Of a stretch of DNA of 64,000 nucleotides, positions 17,054 to 25,901 are shown piece by piece. Origin of the DNA: Nitrospirales bacterium. Lineage in GTDB: Bacteria > Nitrospirota > Nitrospiria > Nitrospirales > UBA8639. The stretch's first letter is position 1. Each line of letters begins with the position of its first letter. The stretch spans positions 1 through 64,000 of the forward strand of contig JAJEJG010000015.1 in the NCBI GenBank assembly GCA_022828225.1, given 5' to 3'. The position numbers were made by a program, and so were the translations under genes. The notes under the pieces were generated by a model, which saw only the letters and a list, made by a program, of their open reading frames with translations, was not told where the DNA came from and searched no databases.

Positions 17054-18526
17054 GTGAGAGAAGCCGCGTTTCGATACTTCCGGCAGACCCGACGGCCTTT
17101 CCTGCCCTGCTTGCTCACATGCGCGGTGATGGTTTTGTCGCTTGTCACGCAAGCACCCGGTCAGGTGGAAACGGTTGAGCAACTGACGTATCCTCCTCTG
17201 CCGGATCTGCATATTCCCCAACCGACCCGGGTTGTCCTGGACAATGGCATGGTGGTGTTTCTCCTGGAGGATCATGAACTCCCGATCGTCCAGGTTTCGG
17301 CGCGTATCCGGACCGGCTCCCGCCTGGAACCGGCCGACAACGTGGGCTTGGCCGCCCTCACGGGCACGGTCATGCGTAGCGGAGGCACGACGACGTGGAC
17401 CGGTGACGCGCTCGATGACTACCTGGAACGCAAAGCCGCGTCGATTGAGACCGGCATCGGCGTTACCGCAGGCTCGGCCTCGATGACGTGTTTGATCGAG
17501 GACTTTGCCGAGATCTTTGCCGTATTCGGCGACGTCCTGCAAAACCCGCGCTTCGACCAAGAAAAATTGGCCCTCGCAAAAAGGAAGATCATGGCCGGGA
17601 TCGCCAGACAAAACGACAATCCCGGAGGCATCCTGTCCCGGGAATTTGCAAAGTTGATATACGGCAACGATTCACCCTACGCCCGTGTCGAGACCTACGC
17701 CACCGTCAACAGGATTTCCCGGCAGGATCTCGTCGATTGGCATGCCAAATATTTTGTCCCGAATCGCATCATCCTGGGCCTGGTCGGTGATTTCCAAACG
17801 GAGAAGGCCCTGGATCTGGTCAAACGCACATTCGGGAGCTGGCCGCGAGGGAAATCCTTCGACGATCCGGTTGTGCCGTACCGGACCTCTACCGCAAGAA
17901 AAGTCTATTTCGTTGAGAAAAACGATATGACCCAAGCCAAGATTATCATTGGCCATTTGGGACTCACCCGAAAACACCCGGATTACCATCCGGTGGTGAT
18001 CATCAACCAAATTATCTCCGGGTCTTTTGGGGCCCGACTCTTTTCCAATATTCGTTCACAAAAAGGGTTGGCCTATGACGTGAACGGCGGAATCGGATTC
18101 GGATGGGACTATCCGGCCACCGCCAATTTTTCCATGTCCACCAAAACGGACACCACGCAAGCGGGTATCGACGCCTTACTGGAGGAAGCCCGCAAAATCA
18201 TGGAGACGGAACCTCCGACTGAAGAAGAAATCCGCAAGGCCAAAGCCAGCCTTCTGAATTCTTTTGTCTTTTCGGTCGATTCACCCGCAAAACTTCTCGG
18301 GAAATTTCTTACCTATGAATATTTCGGATATCCTTCCGATTGGCTGGTCCGGTTCAGGACGGGCATCGAACAAGCAACCGTGCCTCAAATCCAAAAAGCG
18401 GCCCGCACGCACATCAAACCGGATCAGTTCGTGACCCTGATCATAGGACCGCGGCAGGAAACGGCACCGGCCCTGGCGCGCTATGAAACCGTCGAGGAAC
18501 TCGACATTTCCATCCCTGAATCATAA
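17054..18526 (+). CDS. M16-family peptidase, non-catalytic partner
   Basis: A 490-residue exported M16 protein read from a GTG one base after the stop of the first M16 gene, with AAGGAA 7 nt upstream. The region aligned to the zinc motif reads VGLAALTGTVMRSGG, so HxxEH is absent. The C-terminal domain keeps the FGARLFSNIRSQKGLAY segment with the arginine and tyrosine that complete substrate binding in two-subunit M16B enzymes. Together with the upstream gene this is a classical active/inactive M16 pair, most likely periplasmic. Confidence 0.92.
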   Translation: MREAAFRYFRQTRRPFLPCLLTCAVMVLSLVTQAPGQVETVEQLTYPPLPDLHIPQPTRVVLDNGMVVFLLEDHELPIVQVSARIRTGSRLEPADNVGLAALTGTVMRSGGTTTWTGDALDDYLERKAASIETGIGVTAGSASMTCLIEDFAEIFAVFGDVLQNPRFDQEKLALAKRKIMAGIARQNDNPGGILSREFAKLIYGNDSPYARVETYATVNRISRQDLVDWHAKYFVPNRIILGLVGDFQTEKALDLVKRTFGSWPRGKSFDDPVVPYRTSTARKVYFVEKNDMTQAKIIIGHLGLTRKHPDYHPVVIINQIISGSFGARLFSNIRSQKGLAYDVNGGIGFGWDYPATANFSMSTKTDTTQAGIDALLEEARKIMETEPPTEEEIRKAKASLLNSFVFSVDSPAKLLGKFLTYEYFGYPSDWLVRFRTGIEQATVPQIQKAARTHIKPDQFVTLIIGPRQETAPALARYETVEELDISIPES

Positions 18527-18580
18527 TAATAGACGAAGTTTTCACGAAGAGAACCATTACGCGCAGGCCAAGGAAAGCTG

Positions 18581-19420
18581 ATGGATTTCCGAAAACTGAT
18601 CAAACCTGCAGCCCCAGCGCTGACCTTGTTTCTTGTATTCCTCATCGTAACGGGGTGTACGACGAACCCGTACACGAACCGGTCACAGTTTCTCCTGATC
18701 CCGGAAAGCCAGGAAGTCCGGATGGGCAATCAAGCCTACGCTCAAGCTCTCAATGATCCAAAGGTCGTCATCTCCGAGAACCCGGCTGAGGTTGAACCCG
18801 TGCAACGTGTCGCTGAACGGATTATTGCCGCGGCCAAACAATCCAAATACGCCAAACGGGCTGAGTCGTTTCAATGGGAAGTCACGGTAATCAAGGCTGA
18901 CGGGACCAAAAATGCCTGGGCCCTGCCGGGCGGCAAAATCGCCTTCTACACGGGCATTTTCCCTGAGGCAAAAAACGAAAACGGATTGGCGGCGATCATG
19001 GGGCATGAAGTCGTTCATGCCTTGGCCCGGCACGGCGCCGAACGAGTCAGCCAGCATACGGCAGCCGATCTGGGCATGCGAATCGCCGGAGCGGCTCTGA
19101 ACATGAAGCCCCTCACTCAGACACTGGCCATGCAGGCGTTGGGCATCGGCGTCCTGCTACCCTTCAGTCGAGGTCACGAATCGGAAGCGGACTACATAGG
19201 GTTACTCCTGGCTGCCGACGCCGGCTATGATCCGAGAGAAGCCGTCCTTGTATGGAAACGTATGGCGGAATCGTCCAAAAGTTCTCCTCCGGAATTTCTG
19301 TCAACCCACCCCGCTCACGAGACACGCATTGAAAACCTTCAAAAATGGATGCCCGAAGCCATGGCCCGTTACGAACGTGCCGCCAAACCGCCAGTCTCTA
19401 GACTTCCCTCTATCGAGTAA
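18581..19420 (+). CDS. M48-family metallopeptidase, lipoprotein
   Basis: A 279-residue protease with lipoprotein signal TLFLVFLIVTGC, cysteine near residue 25. The zinc site HEVVH is at residues 142-146. A third ligand, E200 in ESEAD, follows as in M48 enzymes. A loop AWALPGGKIAFYTGIF precedes the site, as in the BepA/LoiP group that controls outer-membrane protein quality. It is 54 bp after the M16 pair and 60 bp before a beta-barrel gene, which supports an outer-membrane maintenance role. The natural substrate is not known. Confidence 0.92.
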   Translation: MDFRKLIKPAAPALTLFLVFLIVTGCTTNPYTNRSQFLLIPESQEVRMGNQAYAQALNDPKVVISENPAEVEPVQRVAERIIAAAKQSKYAKRAESFQWEVTVIKADGTKNAWALPGGKIAFYTGIFPEAKNENGLAAIMGHEVVHALARHGAERVSQHTAADLGMRIAGAALNMKPLTQTLAMQALGIGVLLPFSRGHESEADYIGLLLAADAGYDPREAVLVWKRMAESSKSSPPEFLSTHPAHETRIENLQKWMPEAMARYERAAKPPVSRLPSIE

Positions 19421-19480
19421 CACTGTTCCTTTCCTGTTTAACTGTCATACGACACGGAAATGCAACATGGAGGATTAATG

Positions 19481-20416
19481 ATGAGTAAGATTGCACGTCG
19501 TCCGATTGCAGCTCTTTTCATGATGGTTGTCCTGCTCCCGATTGCAGATGCGGAAGCTGCAGAACGACGCGGATTCTATTTCGGCGCGGACATAGGGGTC
19601 TCCGTCCCGAACGATCTCAAGTCCACGCGCACGAATAACGGCATTGGGACGAACTGCGATCAATGGCTCACGGCAGACACATTGAATGACGGTACCACGG
19701 TCCCGCTGCCTTTGGAACAGTGTTCACCCAGGGACCTGCCTAAACGGGCGACCAAATTCGATCTTGGCACGGGATTGCTGGCCGGAGTCAACCTCGGCTA
19801 TGCCTTTCGCGATTTTCGTCTTGAAGCCGAGTATTTTCGTCGTGAGCAAAGCGGTGAACGTTCGGCACTCAACGTTCTCGGCGATCCGAAACAGGCGGAG
19901 TTTGTCGAACGAAGTGAAAAAATTGGTGATTTCCAAGCCGATAATTTCTTTGCCAACGTCTATTATGACTTTCATAACGTGCTATCGGCCAATCTGACTC
20001 CTTACGTGGGGGTGGGGTTAGGGGTGATGCGCGTGCAAATGGACTATTCGGGAACATCCATCAGAACAAACAACAGGGCTACGCTCCAGGCATTGGGCCG
20101 CAATCGTAATGCGGCAGGACTGGCCTCATTGGCCGATGAAGTCCTGTCCGACACTTTGTTCGGGTACCAGTGGATAGCCGGCCTGGATTACGCATGGAGC
20201 GAACGATCTTCCGTAGGATTGAAATTCCGCTATGGCGATGCCTTCAGCGATTTCGAGGACGGCAATAACGCGTGGAAGCCATTGAGAGGCCACGCATCCA
20301 CGGTTGGTCCGCCAGGGACTCCGGGCGCCGCTCTTCCGATCCGTTACACTATTAGAGCCAAGGATTTGAGTTTCTTTGGAATCTCATTGAATTTCAAATA
20401 CTTTTTTGACATGTGA
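19481..20416 (+). CDS. outer-membrane beta-barrel protein (family member 1)
   Basis: A 311-residue protein with a signal peptide ending ADAEA and beginning GFYFGADIGV in the mature part. It has amphipathic strands such as YRLEAEYF, NVYYDF, PYVGVGLG and VGLKFRYG, as in 8-stranded OmpA/OmpW-type barrels. GGAGG at 19469-19473 is 7 nt before ATG 19481; an adjacent ATG at 19478 and one at 19460 are less well placed. It belongs to the same family as five other loci in this window but is the most diverged and ends KYFFDM rather than in aromatic phenylalanine. Confidence 0.88.
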   Translation: MSKIARRPIAALFMMVVLLPIADAEAAERRGFYFGADIGVSVPNDLKSTRTNNGIGTNCDQWLTADTLNDGTTVPLPLEQCSPRDLPKRATKFDLGTGLLAGVNLGYAFRDFRLEAEYFRREQSGERSALNVLGDPKQAEFVERSEKIGDFQADNFFANVYYDFHNVLSANLTPYVGVGLGVMRVQMDYSGTSIRTNNRATLQALGRNRNAAGLASLADEVLSDTLFGYQWIAGLDYAWSERSSVGLKFRYGDAFSDFEDGNNAWKPLRGHASTVGPPGTPGAALPIRYTIRAKDLSFFGISLNFKYFFDM

Positions 20417-20568
20417 AGCCGCTCGGCAGCACTCGCGCGGCAGAAGACCGATCCCAAAAGAAGCGATGATTTCCTTGGGATTCACGATTTTCAGAAGACC
20501 TGTTGAAAGACCATGATGATGGCCCTATGATGAGCACTCTTCAGATCATCTCATCAGGAAACCAAAAC

Positions 20569-20838
20569 ATGGCCGTGAAGTTCTCTCAAGACGTCATATC
20601 GTTGACCAATTTGAAAACCAACCCCGGCCGCGTCGTGAAACACGTCGCTGAAACACACCGCCCTGTACTATTGACCAGCCGGGGCCGCGGCGTTGCAGTC
20701 GTCCAGGCCGTCACCGATTTTGAGACTGCAGAGGACGAGCGGGCCTTCATGCGGGCGGTGGTTGAGGGACTCTCCGATCTTGAGGAGGGACGTGAAGTGT
20801 CGTTACGCAACGCCAAAGCCAAACTGGGCCTCAAATAG
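20569..20838 (+). CDS. Phd/YefM-family antitoxin without an intact toxin
   Basis: An 89-residue prevent-host-death-type protein: LTNLKTNPGRVVKHVAETHRPVLLTSRGRGVAVVQ is the DNA-binding N-terminal fold of type II antitoxins. AGGAA lies 8 nt before ATG 20569, which supports this start over the upstream ATG at 20503. The toxin gene should follow. The next frame begins 3 nt after the stop and opens with a ParE/RelE-like N-terminus, but after about 18 residues turns into a lipoprotein. The antitoxin therefore seems orphaned; it could still repress its own promoter. Confidence 0.88.
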   Translation: MAVKFSQDVISLTNLKTNPGRVVKHVAETHRPVLLTSRGRGVAVVQAVTDFETAEDERAFMRAVVEGLSDLEEGREVSLRNAKAKLGLK

Positions 20839-20841
20839 CGC

Positions 20842-21912
20842 ATGCCCGTCCCGGTCCGTTTTGCCAAGTCCGCGCTGACTGACCTCCAGAGCATCCTCCC
20901 GTCAATTCTCTTTCTTTGTTTGATCCTCCCGGCTTGTGGGGGAAGCGGCGAAACAGTCGTTGAGATCGCATTACACCCCACCAAGCCCAACCTGCTCTAC
21001 GTGGCCACGAACGACTACATCTTCAAAACTCGCGATGCCGGTAAAACCTGGGCCAACGTGTCCAAAGGGATGACCCATTCACGCGTGATTTCGCTGGCCG
21101 TTGATCCCCTCCTTCCCGCCAACGTGTACGCCGGAACCAAGGGCGATGCGGTCTTCAAGAGTTTTAACGGCGGACAGCAGTGGATCTCGCAACGCAAGGG
21201 GTTGGAAGGCGTGACCATTACCTCGGTGGTGCATGAAATCAAATTCGTACCGGGATCGAGCCAACATATTTTTGCGGCCACGTCGATGGGCGTCTTCGAA
21301 ACGGAGAATGCCGGCGCCACCTGGGTCAAACGCATGGACGGGATGATCGAAGTCCTCATGGTCGTGACTATCGACGTGGACCCCAACCAGCCGCAGACCC
21401 TGTACGCCGGCACCAGCGGAGGCGTCTATCGTTCGCTTGACGGAGCCGAGAATTGGACAAAGGTCAACAACGGTCTGGTGCCGCCCGAGGTCTTGAAAGC
21501 GTCGCGCGCCCTCAGCGTGGTGAAAATCAAGATCGACCCCCATGCGCCCCACACCGTGTACACGGCCACGCTGAAGGGCCTCTTTAAAACCACCAACGGC
21601 GGGGAATCCTGGCAACGGATCGGGGAAGCCCTGCCCGACCAATTTTTCAGCGATCTCATTCTCGACCCGATGACCCCGGGCGTTGTCTTTGTGGCCAGTC
21701 GAGCCGGCATTCATACCAGCCGGGACGGAGGCCAAACCTGGGACTCGGTCAATGAGGGGCTGACCAATCTCAACATTCGGGCTTTGGTCATCAGTCCGAT
21801 GGACCCTTCGACCTTGTACGTCGGCACGAATCGCGCCGGACTCTTCCGGACGAACAACGGGGGGAGGTTCTGGGAGTCCATTCCGTTGGTCCCGGCTCGA
21901 ACGCCTGCTTGA
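20842..21912 (+). CDS. lipoprotein with Asp-box/BNR-type propeller repeats; N-terminus resembles a toxin remnant
   Basis: The 356-residue protein has about seven repeats with Asp-box signatures (S/T-x-D-x-G-x-T-W), for example TRDAGKTW, ENAGATW, DGGQTW and NGGESW. They form a sortilin/YCF48-like beta-propeller. The lipobox LPAC puts the lipidated cysteine at residue 32. Residues 1-18 (MPVPVRFAKSALTDLQSI) read like the start of a ParE/RelE toxin and sit where the antitoxin's partner belongs. It appears that a deletion fused the toxin start to a lipoprotein gene, supplying the basic n-region of its signal. No other good start is visible. Confidence 0.85.
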   Translation: MPVPVRFAKSALTDLQSILPSILFLCLILPACGGSGETVVEIALHPTKPNLLYVATNDYIFKTRDAGKTWANVSKGMTHSRVISLAVDPLLPANVYAGTKGDAVFKSFNGGQQWISQRKGLEGVTITSVVHEIKFVPGSSQHIFAATSMGVFETENAGATWVKRMDGMIEVLMVVTIDVDPNQPQTLYAGTSGGVYRSLDGAENWTKVNNGLVPPEVLKASRALSVVKIKIDPHAPHTVYTATLKGLFKTTNGGESWQRIGEALPDQFFSDLILDPMTPGVVFVASRAGIHTSRDGGQTWDSVNEGLTNLNIRALVISPMDPSTLYVGTNRAGLFRTNNGGRFWESIPLVPARTPA

Positions 21913-21977
21913 GATGAAGGCATCATGAGGCATGTCCTTGCCTACGGGATGGCGTGACGCCCACAACTCTCTTCCTC

Positions 21978-22006
21978 TTGCAGAGGGCCGGACACTGTAC
22001 TATAGT
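21978..22006 (+). promoter_or_regulatory. sigma-70-type promoter
   Basis: TTGCAG at 21978-21983, a 17-bp spacer, and TATAGT at 22001-22006. It is placed to drive the Tat-exported sulfite-oxidase-fold gene with a leader of about 40 nt. Confidence 0.6.
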
Positions 22007-22052
22007 AATTCAAGGGGATAACAATCCTCGAAAACGTCTCCCCGCCTCGCCC

Positions 22053-23063
22053 ATGGACATCACCCGTCGAAAATTGTTTCAACTTGGCAGCCTGGGCACC
22101 ATGGTTGGCCTCGGCAGTCTCACCACCGGGTGCGACATCGGCAGCATGTTTGCCGTGCCTGCCCGCGAAACCCGGTATTTCACGCCCAATGAAAAATTTT
22201 ATACCGTCAATTATATGGACTCTCCGTACAACCTCTCGCGCGATCTCGACCAGGAACAATGGCAAATGGTGGTCAAGGGTGCAGTCACCAACCCCATGGT
22301 GCTGAAATGGCGTGACCTCCTGAATCGCCGGCCGTTCGACCAGGTATCCACGCTCATGTGCATCGATACCCTGCCTGGGGGAACGAGTCTCGGCAATGCC
22401 ATCTGGCGGGGTATTTCCCTGAAAGAGTTGCTGATTGAAGCCGGGGCCGACGCCGAGACCGCACGGGACGTCATTTTTCGCGGAGCCGACGCCTATCATG
22501 ACAGCATTCCCTTTGAACGGGCCATGCACGATGAAGTGATGCTGGCCTATCTCATGAACGGGGAAAAACTTCCGAAGGCCCACGGCTTTCCGGTCCGCCT
22601 GATCGTCCCCGGGTTATATGGGATCAAGAACGTCAAGTGGATTACGGAAATTGAAGTGTACAACGGAGATTATCAGGGGTATTGGCAACGCAAAGGGTGG
22701 ACCGACGAGGGCACGATCCATATTTTTTCCCGAATCGACAGTCCGGGCCATTACCAGGATATCCGCGGGCCCAACGTGCAGTTCCGCGGCATCGCCTTCG
22801 GCGGGCTTAATTCCATAGCGCAAGTACAACTGAGTTTCGACCAGGAGAAAACGTGGCTCGATGCCACCATCGAACCGCCCCAATCCCCATGGTCCTGGGT
22901 GATCTGGAACTATCAGCGACCCGACATGCCGGACGGGAAGAGCATGGTCTCCGTTCGCGCCGTCGACACCACCGGCGCCGTGCAAACCTCAACCATCACA
23001 CGCCCCCAACCCAACGGCGCCACGGGCCTGCACAGCATCGTAGTCAACGTACAGAACGCCTGA
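22053..23063 (+). CDS. Tat-exported sulfite-oxidase-fold molybdopterin oxidoreductase
   Basis: A 336-residue protein starting at ATG 22053. It opens with a twin-arginine signal (TRRKLFQLG) followed by a hydrophobic stretch and a possible lipobox LTTGC. The catalytic domain holds C103 (LMCIDTLPGG), the expected molybdenum ligand. A C-terminal immunoglobulin-like Mo-co dimerisation domain spans about residues 225-330. This two-domain layout matches periplasmic SorA/SoxC-type sulfite dehydrogenases, although no cytochrome partner lies alongside. The earlier in-frame start at 21954 would precede the promoter and is unlikely. A 6-bp stem (AACGCC/GGCGTT) covers the stop codon. Confidence 0.9.
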   Translation: MDITRRKLFQLGSLGTMVGLGSLTTGCDIGSMFAVPARETRYFTPNEKFYTVNYMDSPYNLSRDLDQEQWQMVVKGAVTNPMVLKWRDLLNRRPFDQVSTLMCIDTLPGGTSLGNAIWRGISLKELLIEAGADAETARDVIFRGADAYHDSIPFERAMHDEVMLAYLMNGEKLPKAHGFPVRLIVPGLYGIKNVKWITEIEVYNGDYQGYWQRKGWTDEGTIHIFSRIDSPGHYQDIRGPNVQFRGIAFGGLNSIAQVQLSFDQEKTWLDATIEPPQSPWSWVIWNYQRPDMPDGKSMVSVRAVDTTGAVQTSTITRPQPNGATGLHSIVVNVQNA

Positions 23064-23094
23064 AGGCGTTGGTCCGCACCGACACCAGACGCTG

Positions 23095-23108
23095 AGGAAC
23101 CTCTGATT
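23095..23108. mobile_element. solitary end of the short inverted-repeat element
   Basis: AGGAACCTCTGATT is identical to the first 14 bases of the terminal repeat of the element at 39361-39504. No second end is nearby. It lies directly downstream of the aspS stop codon (minus strand, 23111-23113), probably a leftover from a deletion or an incomplete copy. Confidence 0.6.
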
Positions 23109-23110
23109 CT

Positions 23111-24871
23111 TTAGATTTCGACGTCCAGTTTGACGCCCAGTTCTTTGAGTTGCGTTTGTCCAACGTCCGACGGGGCTTCGGTCATCAGACATTGCACTTT
23201 TTGCGTTTTGGGGAAGGGAATGACTTCTCGAATGGACTCGGCTTTGCCGAGCAGCATGACCAGACGATCCAGGCCCAGGGCAATTCCACCGTGGGGCGGC
23301 GCGCCATACTCCAGCGCCTCCAGCAAAAACCCGAACTTTTCCTGGGCGGCTTCCTTGGAAATCCCCAACAGGTTGAAGACCTTGTGCTGCAAATCACTCC
23401 GGTGGATACGAATACTGCCCCCGCCGATCTCGAACCCGTTGAGAACCACGTCATAGGCTTGCGCGTGCACATGCAACGGGTCGGCATCCAGGGCAGATAG
23501 ATCATCCGCACGAGGCGACGTAAAGGGATGATGCAGCGCCACGTACCGTTGCTCCGCAGCATCGTATTCGAACATGGGGAAATCCGTGACCCAGACCGGC
23601 TCCCACTTGTCGTGGTCGATCAAATCCAATTCGACGCCGAGGTATAAGCGAAGCCGGCCCAACACGTCATACGTGACGGCGGGCTTGTCCGCGACAAAAA
23701 GCAGGAGGTCACCGGGACCGGCATCCGGCAGTGCGGACTGAAACAGTCCGGCATCGAGAAATTTGGCAATAGCCGACTCAAACTCCCACCCTTCGGTGAT
23801 CTTGACCCAAGCCAGGCCCTTGGCCCCGAACCCTTTGGTCACGTCGATGAGCCGGTCGATCTGGTTGCGGGCAATGTCCGCGCCGCCTTTGACCACCAGC
23901 CCGGACACCTGCCCGCCTTTCTCCACCGTCTCTCTGAACACTTTGAACTCGACCTGTTTGGCGACTTCGTTCAGGTTACACAACTCCAACTCGAACCGAC
24001 GATCGGGCTTGTCGGTCCCGTACCGGGACAAGGCTTCCTGATAGGTCAGGCGCGGAAAGGGAGACGGCAGCGAGACACCTGCGGCTTCCTTACACACGAG
24101 TCTCAGCAACTCTTCCGTCAGGTTCATGACGTCCTCGCATTCCACGAACGACATCTCGAGGTCGATCTGCGTAAACTCGGGTTGCCGGTCGAGCCGGAGA
24201 TCTTCGTCGCGGAAGCAGCGGGCGATCTGAAAATACCGGTCGGCTCCGCCGACCATCAGGATCTGTTTGAACAACTGCGGCGATTGCGGCAAGGCAAAAA
24301 AGGACCCCTGATTGACGCGACTCGGCACCAGGTAATCCCTGGCCCCTTCGGGCGTACTCTTCGTAAGGATCGGAGTCTCGATTTCCAGAAACCGGCGTTC
24401 ATGGAGAAACTGCCTGGTCCGGTAGGTCACGTCATGACGAAGCGTGAGTAACCGCTGCATGGGCGGCCGGCGCAAATCCAAATAGCGATGTTTTAACCGA
24501 AGGGCTTCCGTAGCCTGGCTGTCGTCTTCGATTAAAAAAGGCGGGGTATTGGCGCGATTCAACACGTCCAATGCGTCAACGCGGATTTCGATTTCCCCGG
24601 TCGTGATCTGCGGGTTCACCGACTCCTCGGGCCTGAGCCGCACCTGGCCCGTAGCGGCAATCACAAACTCGTTACGGAGCTCATTGGCCTGCTCATGAAT
24701 GGTCTGATCGGCCTCCACGTCAAACACGAGTTGCGTCACGCCGAACCGGTCACGCACGTCGATGAACAATACGCCCCCGTGATCACGGCGGCCATGCACC
24801 CATCCCATCAACGTGACGGTTTGGCCATCCTGGTCACGCGTCAATTCTCCGCAATGGTGTGTACGCTTCAA
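23111..24871 (-). CDS. aspS: aspartate-tRNA ligase
   Basis: At 586 residues this is the bacterial-type class II AspRS: an N-terminal OB-fold anticodon domain ([20 protein letters not shown]), the catalytic core with motif 2 ([18 protein letters not shown]), the inserted GAD domain, and motif 3 ([25 protein letters not shown]). It charges tRNA-Asp, and in organisms lacking AsnRS may also charge tRNA-Asn; that cannot be judged from this window. The next minus-strand gene upstream, the pseudouridine synthase, ends 8 bp before its start, so the two are probably co-transcribed. Confidence 0.97.
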   Translation of the reverse strand: MKRTHHCGELTRDQDGQTVTLMGWVHGRRDHGGVLFIDVRDRFGVTQLVFDVEADQTIHEQANELRNEFVIAATGQVRLRPEESVNPQITTGEIEIRVDALDVLNRANTPPFLIEDDSQATEALRLKHRYLDLRRPPMQRLLTLRHDVTYRTRQFLHERRFLEIETPILTKSTPEGARDYLVPSRVNQGSFFALPQSPQLFKQILMVGGADRYFQIARCFRDEDLRLDRQPEFTQIDLEMSFVECEDVMNLTEELLRLVCKEAAGVSLPSPFPRLTYQEALSRYGTDKPDRRFELELCNLNEVAKQVEFKVFRETVEKGGQVSGLVVKGGADIARNQIDRLIDVTKGFGAKGLAWVKITEGWEFESAIAKFLDAGLFQSALPDAGPGDLLLFVADKPAVTYDVLGRLRLYLGVELDLIDHDKWEPVWVTDFPMFEYDAAEQRYVALHHPFTSPRADDLSALDADPLHVHAQAYDVVLNGFEIGGGSIRIHRSDLQHKVFNLLGISKEAAQEKFGFLLEALEYGAPPHGGIALGLDRLVMLLGKAESIREVIPFPKTQKVQCLMTEAPSDVGQTQLKELGVKLDVEI

Positions 24872-24879
24872 AGTATTGC

Positions 24880-25821
24880 TTACCCTTTTCGATTCCGTGT
24901 GCGACCTTGGCCTTTCGCCACTCGTCCCGGTGGCCGGGCACTGCCCGAAGCAGGACGCGCCTTGCGGCCAGTCCCACTCAAAGTCCTTTTTGCCGGAACC
25001 TTTGTTTGACGCACGCGCGGCGGCACAGTATCTCTAGCCGGTCTCGAACTTTGCAAGTCCGACGACCTGACCGGTCCACGAACGTTCCGGGTCCCGGCCT
25101 TTCGATGCACGACTGCCCGCAGGGCATTGGCTTCGGCATCGGTGACAAACCGGGAAGCGCCCACGGGCAAGTCTCCCAACTCGATCGGGCCGAACCGAAT
25201 GCGCTTGATACGTACGACGCGATGGCCCAAGGCTTCGAGCATGCGCTTGATCTGATGTGTTCTGCCTTCATGAATCGTGAGTTCCAGCCAGGAATTGACC
25301 TTGGCTTTTCCGGATTTTCTGACGGTGGCCGGAGCGGTCATCCCGTCATCCAAAGCCACCCCATCCTCGAGGTTTCGGATTTCCTCGTCCGTACACACGC
25401 CCGACACTTTGACCAGATAGGTCTTCGGCACGTGGTACCGAGGATGGACGCAGGCCTGCGCCACCTTTCCGTTATTCGTCAACAGCAACAACCCTTCGGT
25501 GTCATAGTCCAACCGGCCAACCGGAAACACCCGCACTTTCACTTTCGGCACCAAATCCGCAACCGTGGGGCGGCCTTGCGGATCGTTCATCGTGGTCACG
25601 TACCCGGCCGGCTTATGCAAGAGAACGAACACTTCGGGCTCAGCCTGTTGCACGTGACGACCATCGATCTTCACGTGGTCCTTCGACGGATCAATGCACG
25701 TGCCGAGCACGCGCACGACTTTGCCGTTCACCGTGACGTGACCGTCCTTGATCATGGTTTCAGCCGCGCGCCGGGACGCCACCCCGCTGGCGGCAATGAC
25801 TTTTTGTAATCGAACCATCAT
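24880..25821 (-). CDS. rluB: RluB-family 23S rRNA pseudouridine synthase
   Basis: A 313-residue enzyme with an N-terminal S4 RNA-binding domain ([18 protein letters not shown]). The catalytic [17 protein letters not shown] motif carries the invariant aspartate. [17 protein letters not shown] is typical of the RsuA/RluB/E/F group. A long basic tail rich in arginine, serine and proline (about residues 240-313) follows, longer than in E. coli-type enzymes, and may aid rRNA binding. RluB modifies U2605 of 23S rRNA; the exact site here is inferred from family. ATG ATG at the start leaves a one-codon ambiguity. Confidence 0.9.
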   Translation of the reverse strand: MMVRLQKVIAASGVASRRAAETMIKDGHVTVNGKVVRVLGTCIDPSKDHVKIDGRHVQQAEPEVFVLLHKPAGYVTTMNDPQGRPTVADLVPKVKVRVFPVGRLDYDTEGLLLLTNNGKVAQACVHPRYHVPKTYLVKVSGVCTDEEIRNLEDGVALDDGMTAPATVRKSGKAKVNSWLELTIHEGRTHQIKRMLEALGHRVVRIKRIRFGPIELGDLPVGASRFVTDAEANALRAVVHRKAGTRNVRGPVRSSDLQSSRPARDTVPPRVRQTKVPAKRTLSGTGRKARPASGSARPPGRVAKGQGRTRNRKG

Positions 25822-25832
25822 GGAGTATAAAA

Positions 25833-25873
25833 CCTCTACCTCCCCTTACCCCTCCTTACAAAGGAGGGGAAGG
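25833..25873. repeat. interspersed palindrome CCCCTCCTT-ACA-AAGGAGGGG
   Basis: A perfect 9-bp inverted repeat (25849-25857 with 25861-25869) preceded by CTACCTCCCCTTA. It lies between guaA and rluB on the minus strand. Close relatives lie at 54104-54235 and 58434-58558. There is no T-run, so it is an interspersed repeat rather than a standard terminator. Confidence 0.75.
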
Positions 25874-25901
25874 ACCACAACCAAGCCCAAACCAATGTCG
25901 G

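Noticed and set aside
24859-25809. 316-codon plus-strand frame opposite rluB
   Set aside because: It is histidine/arginine-rich and antisense to a clear pseudouridine synthase; typical of high-GC antisense frames.
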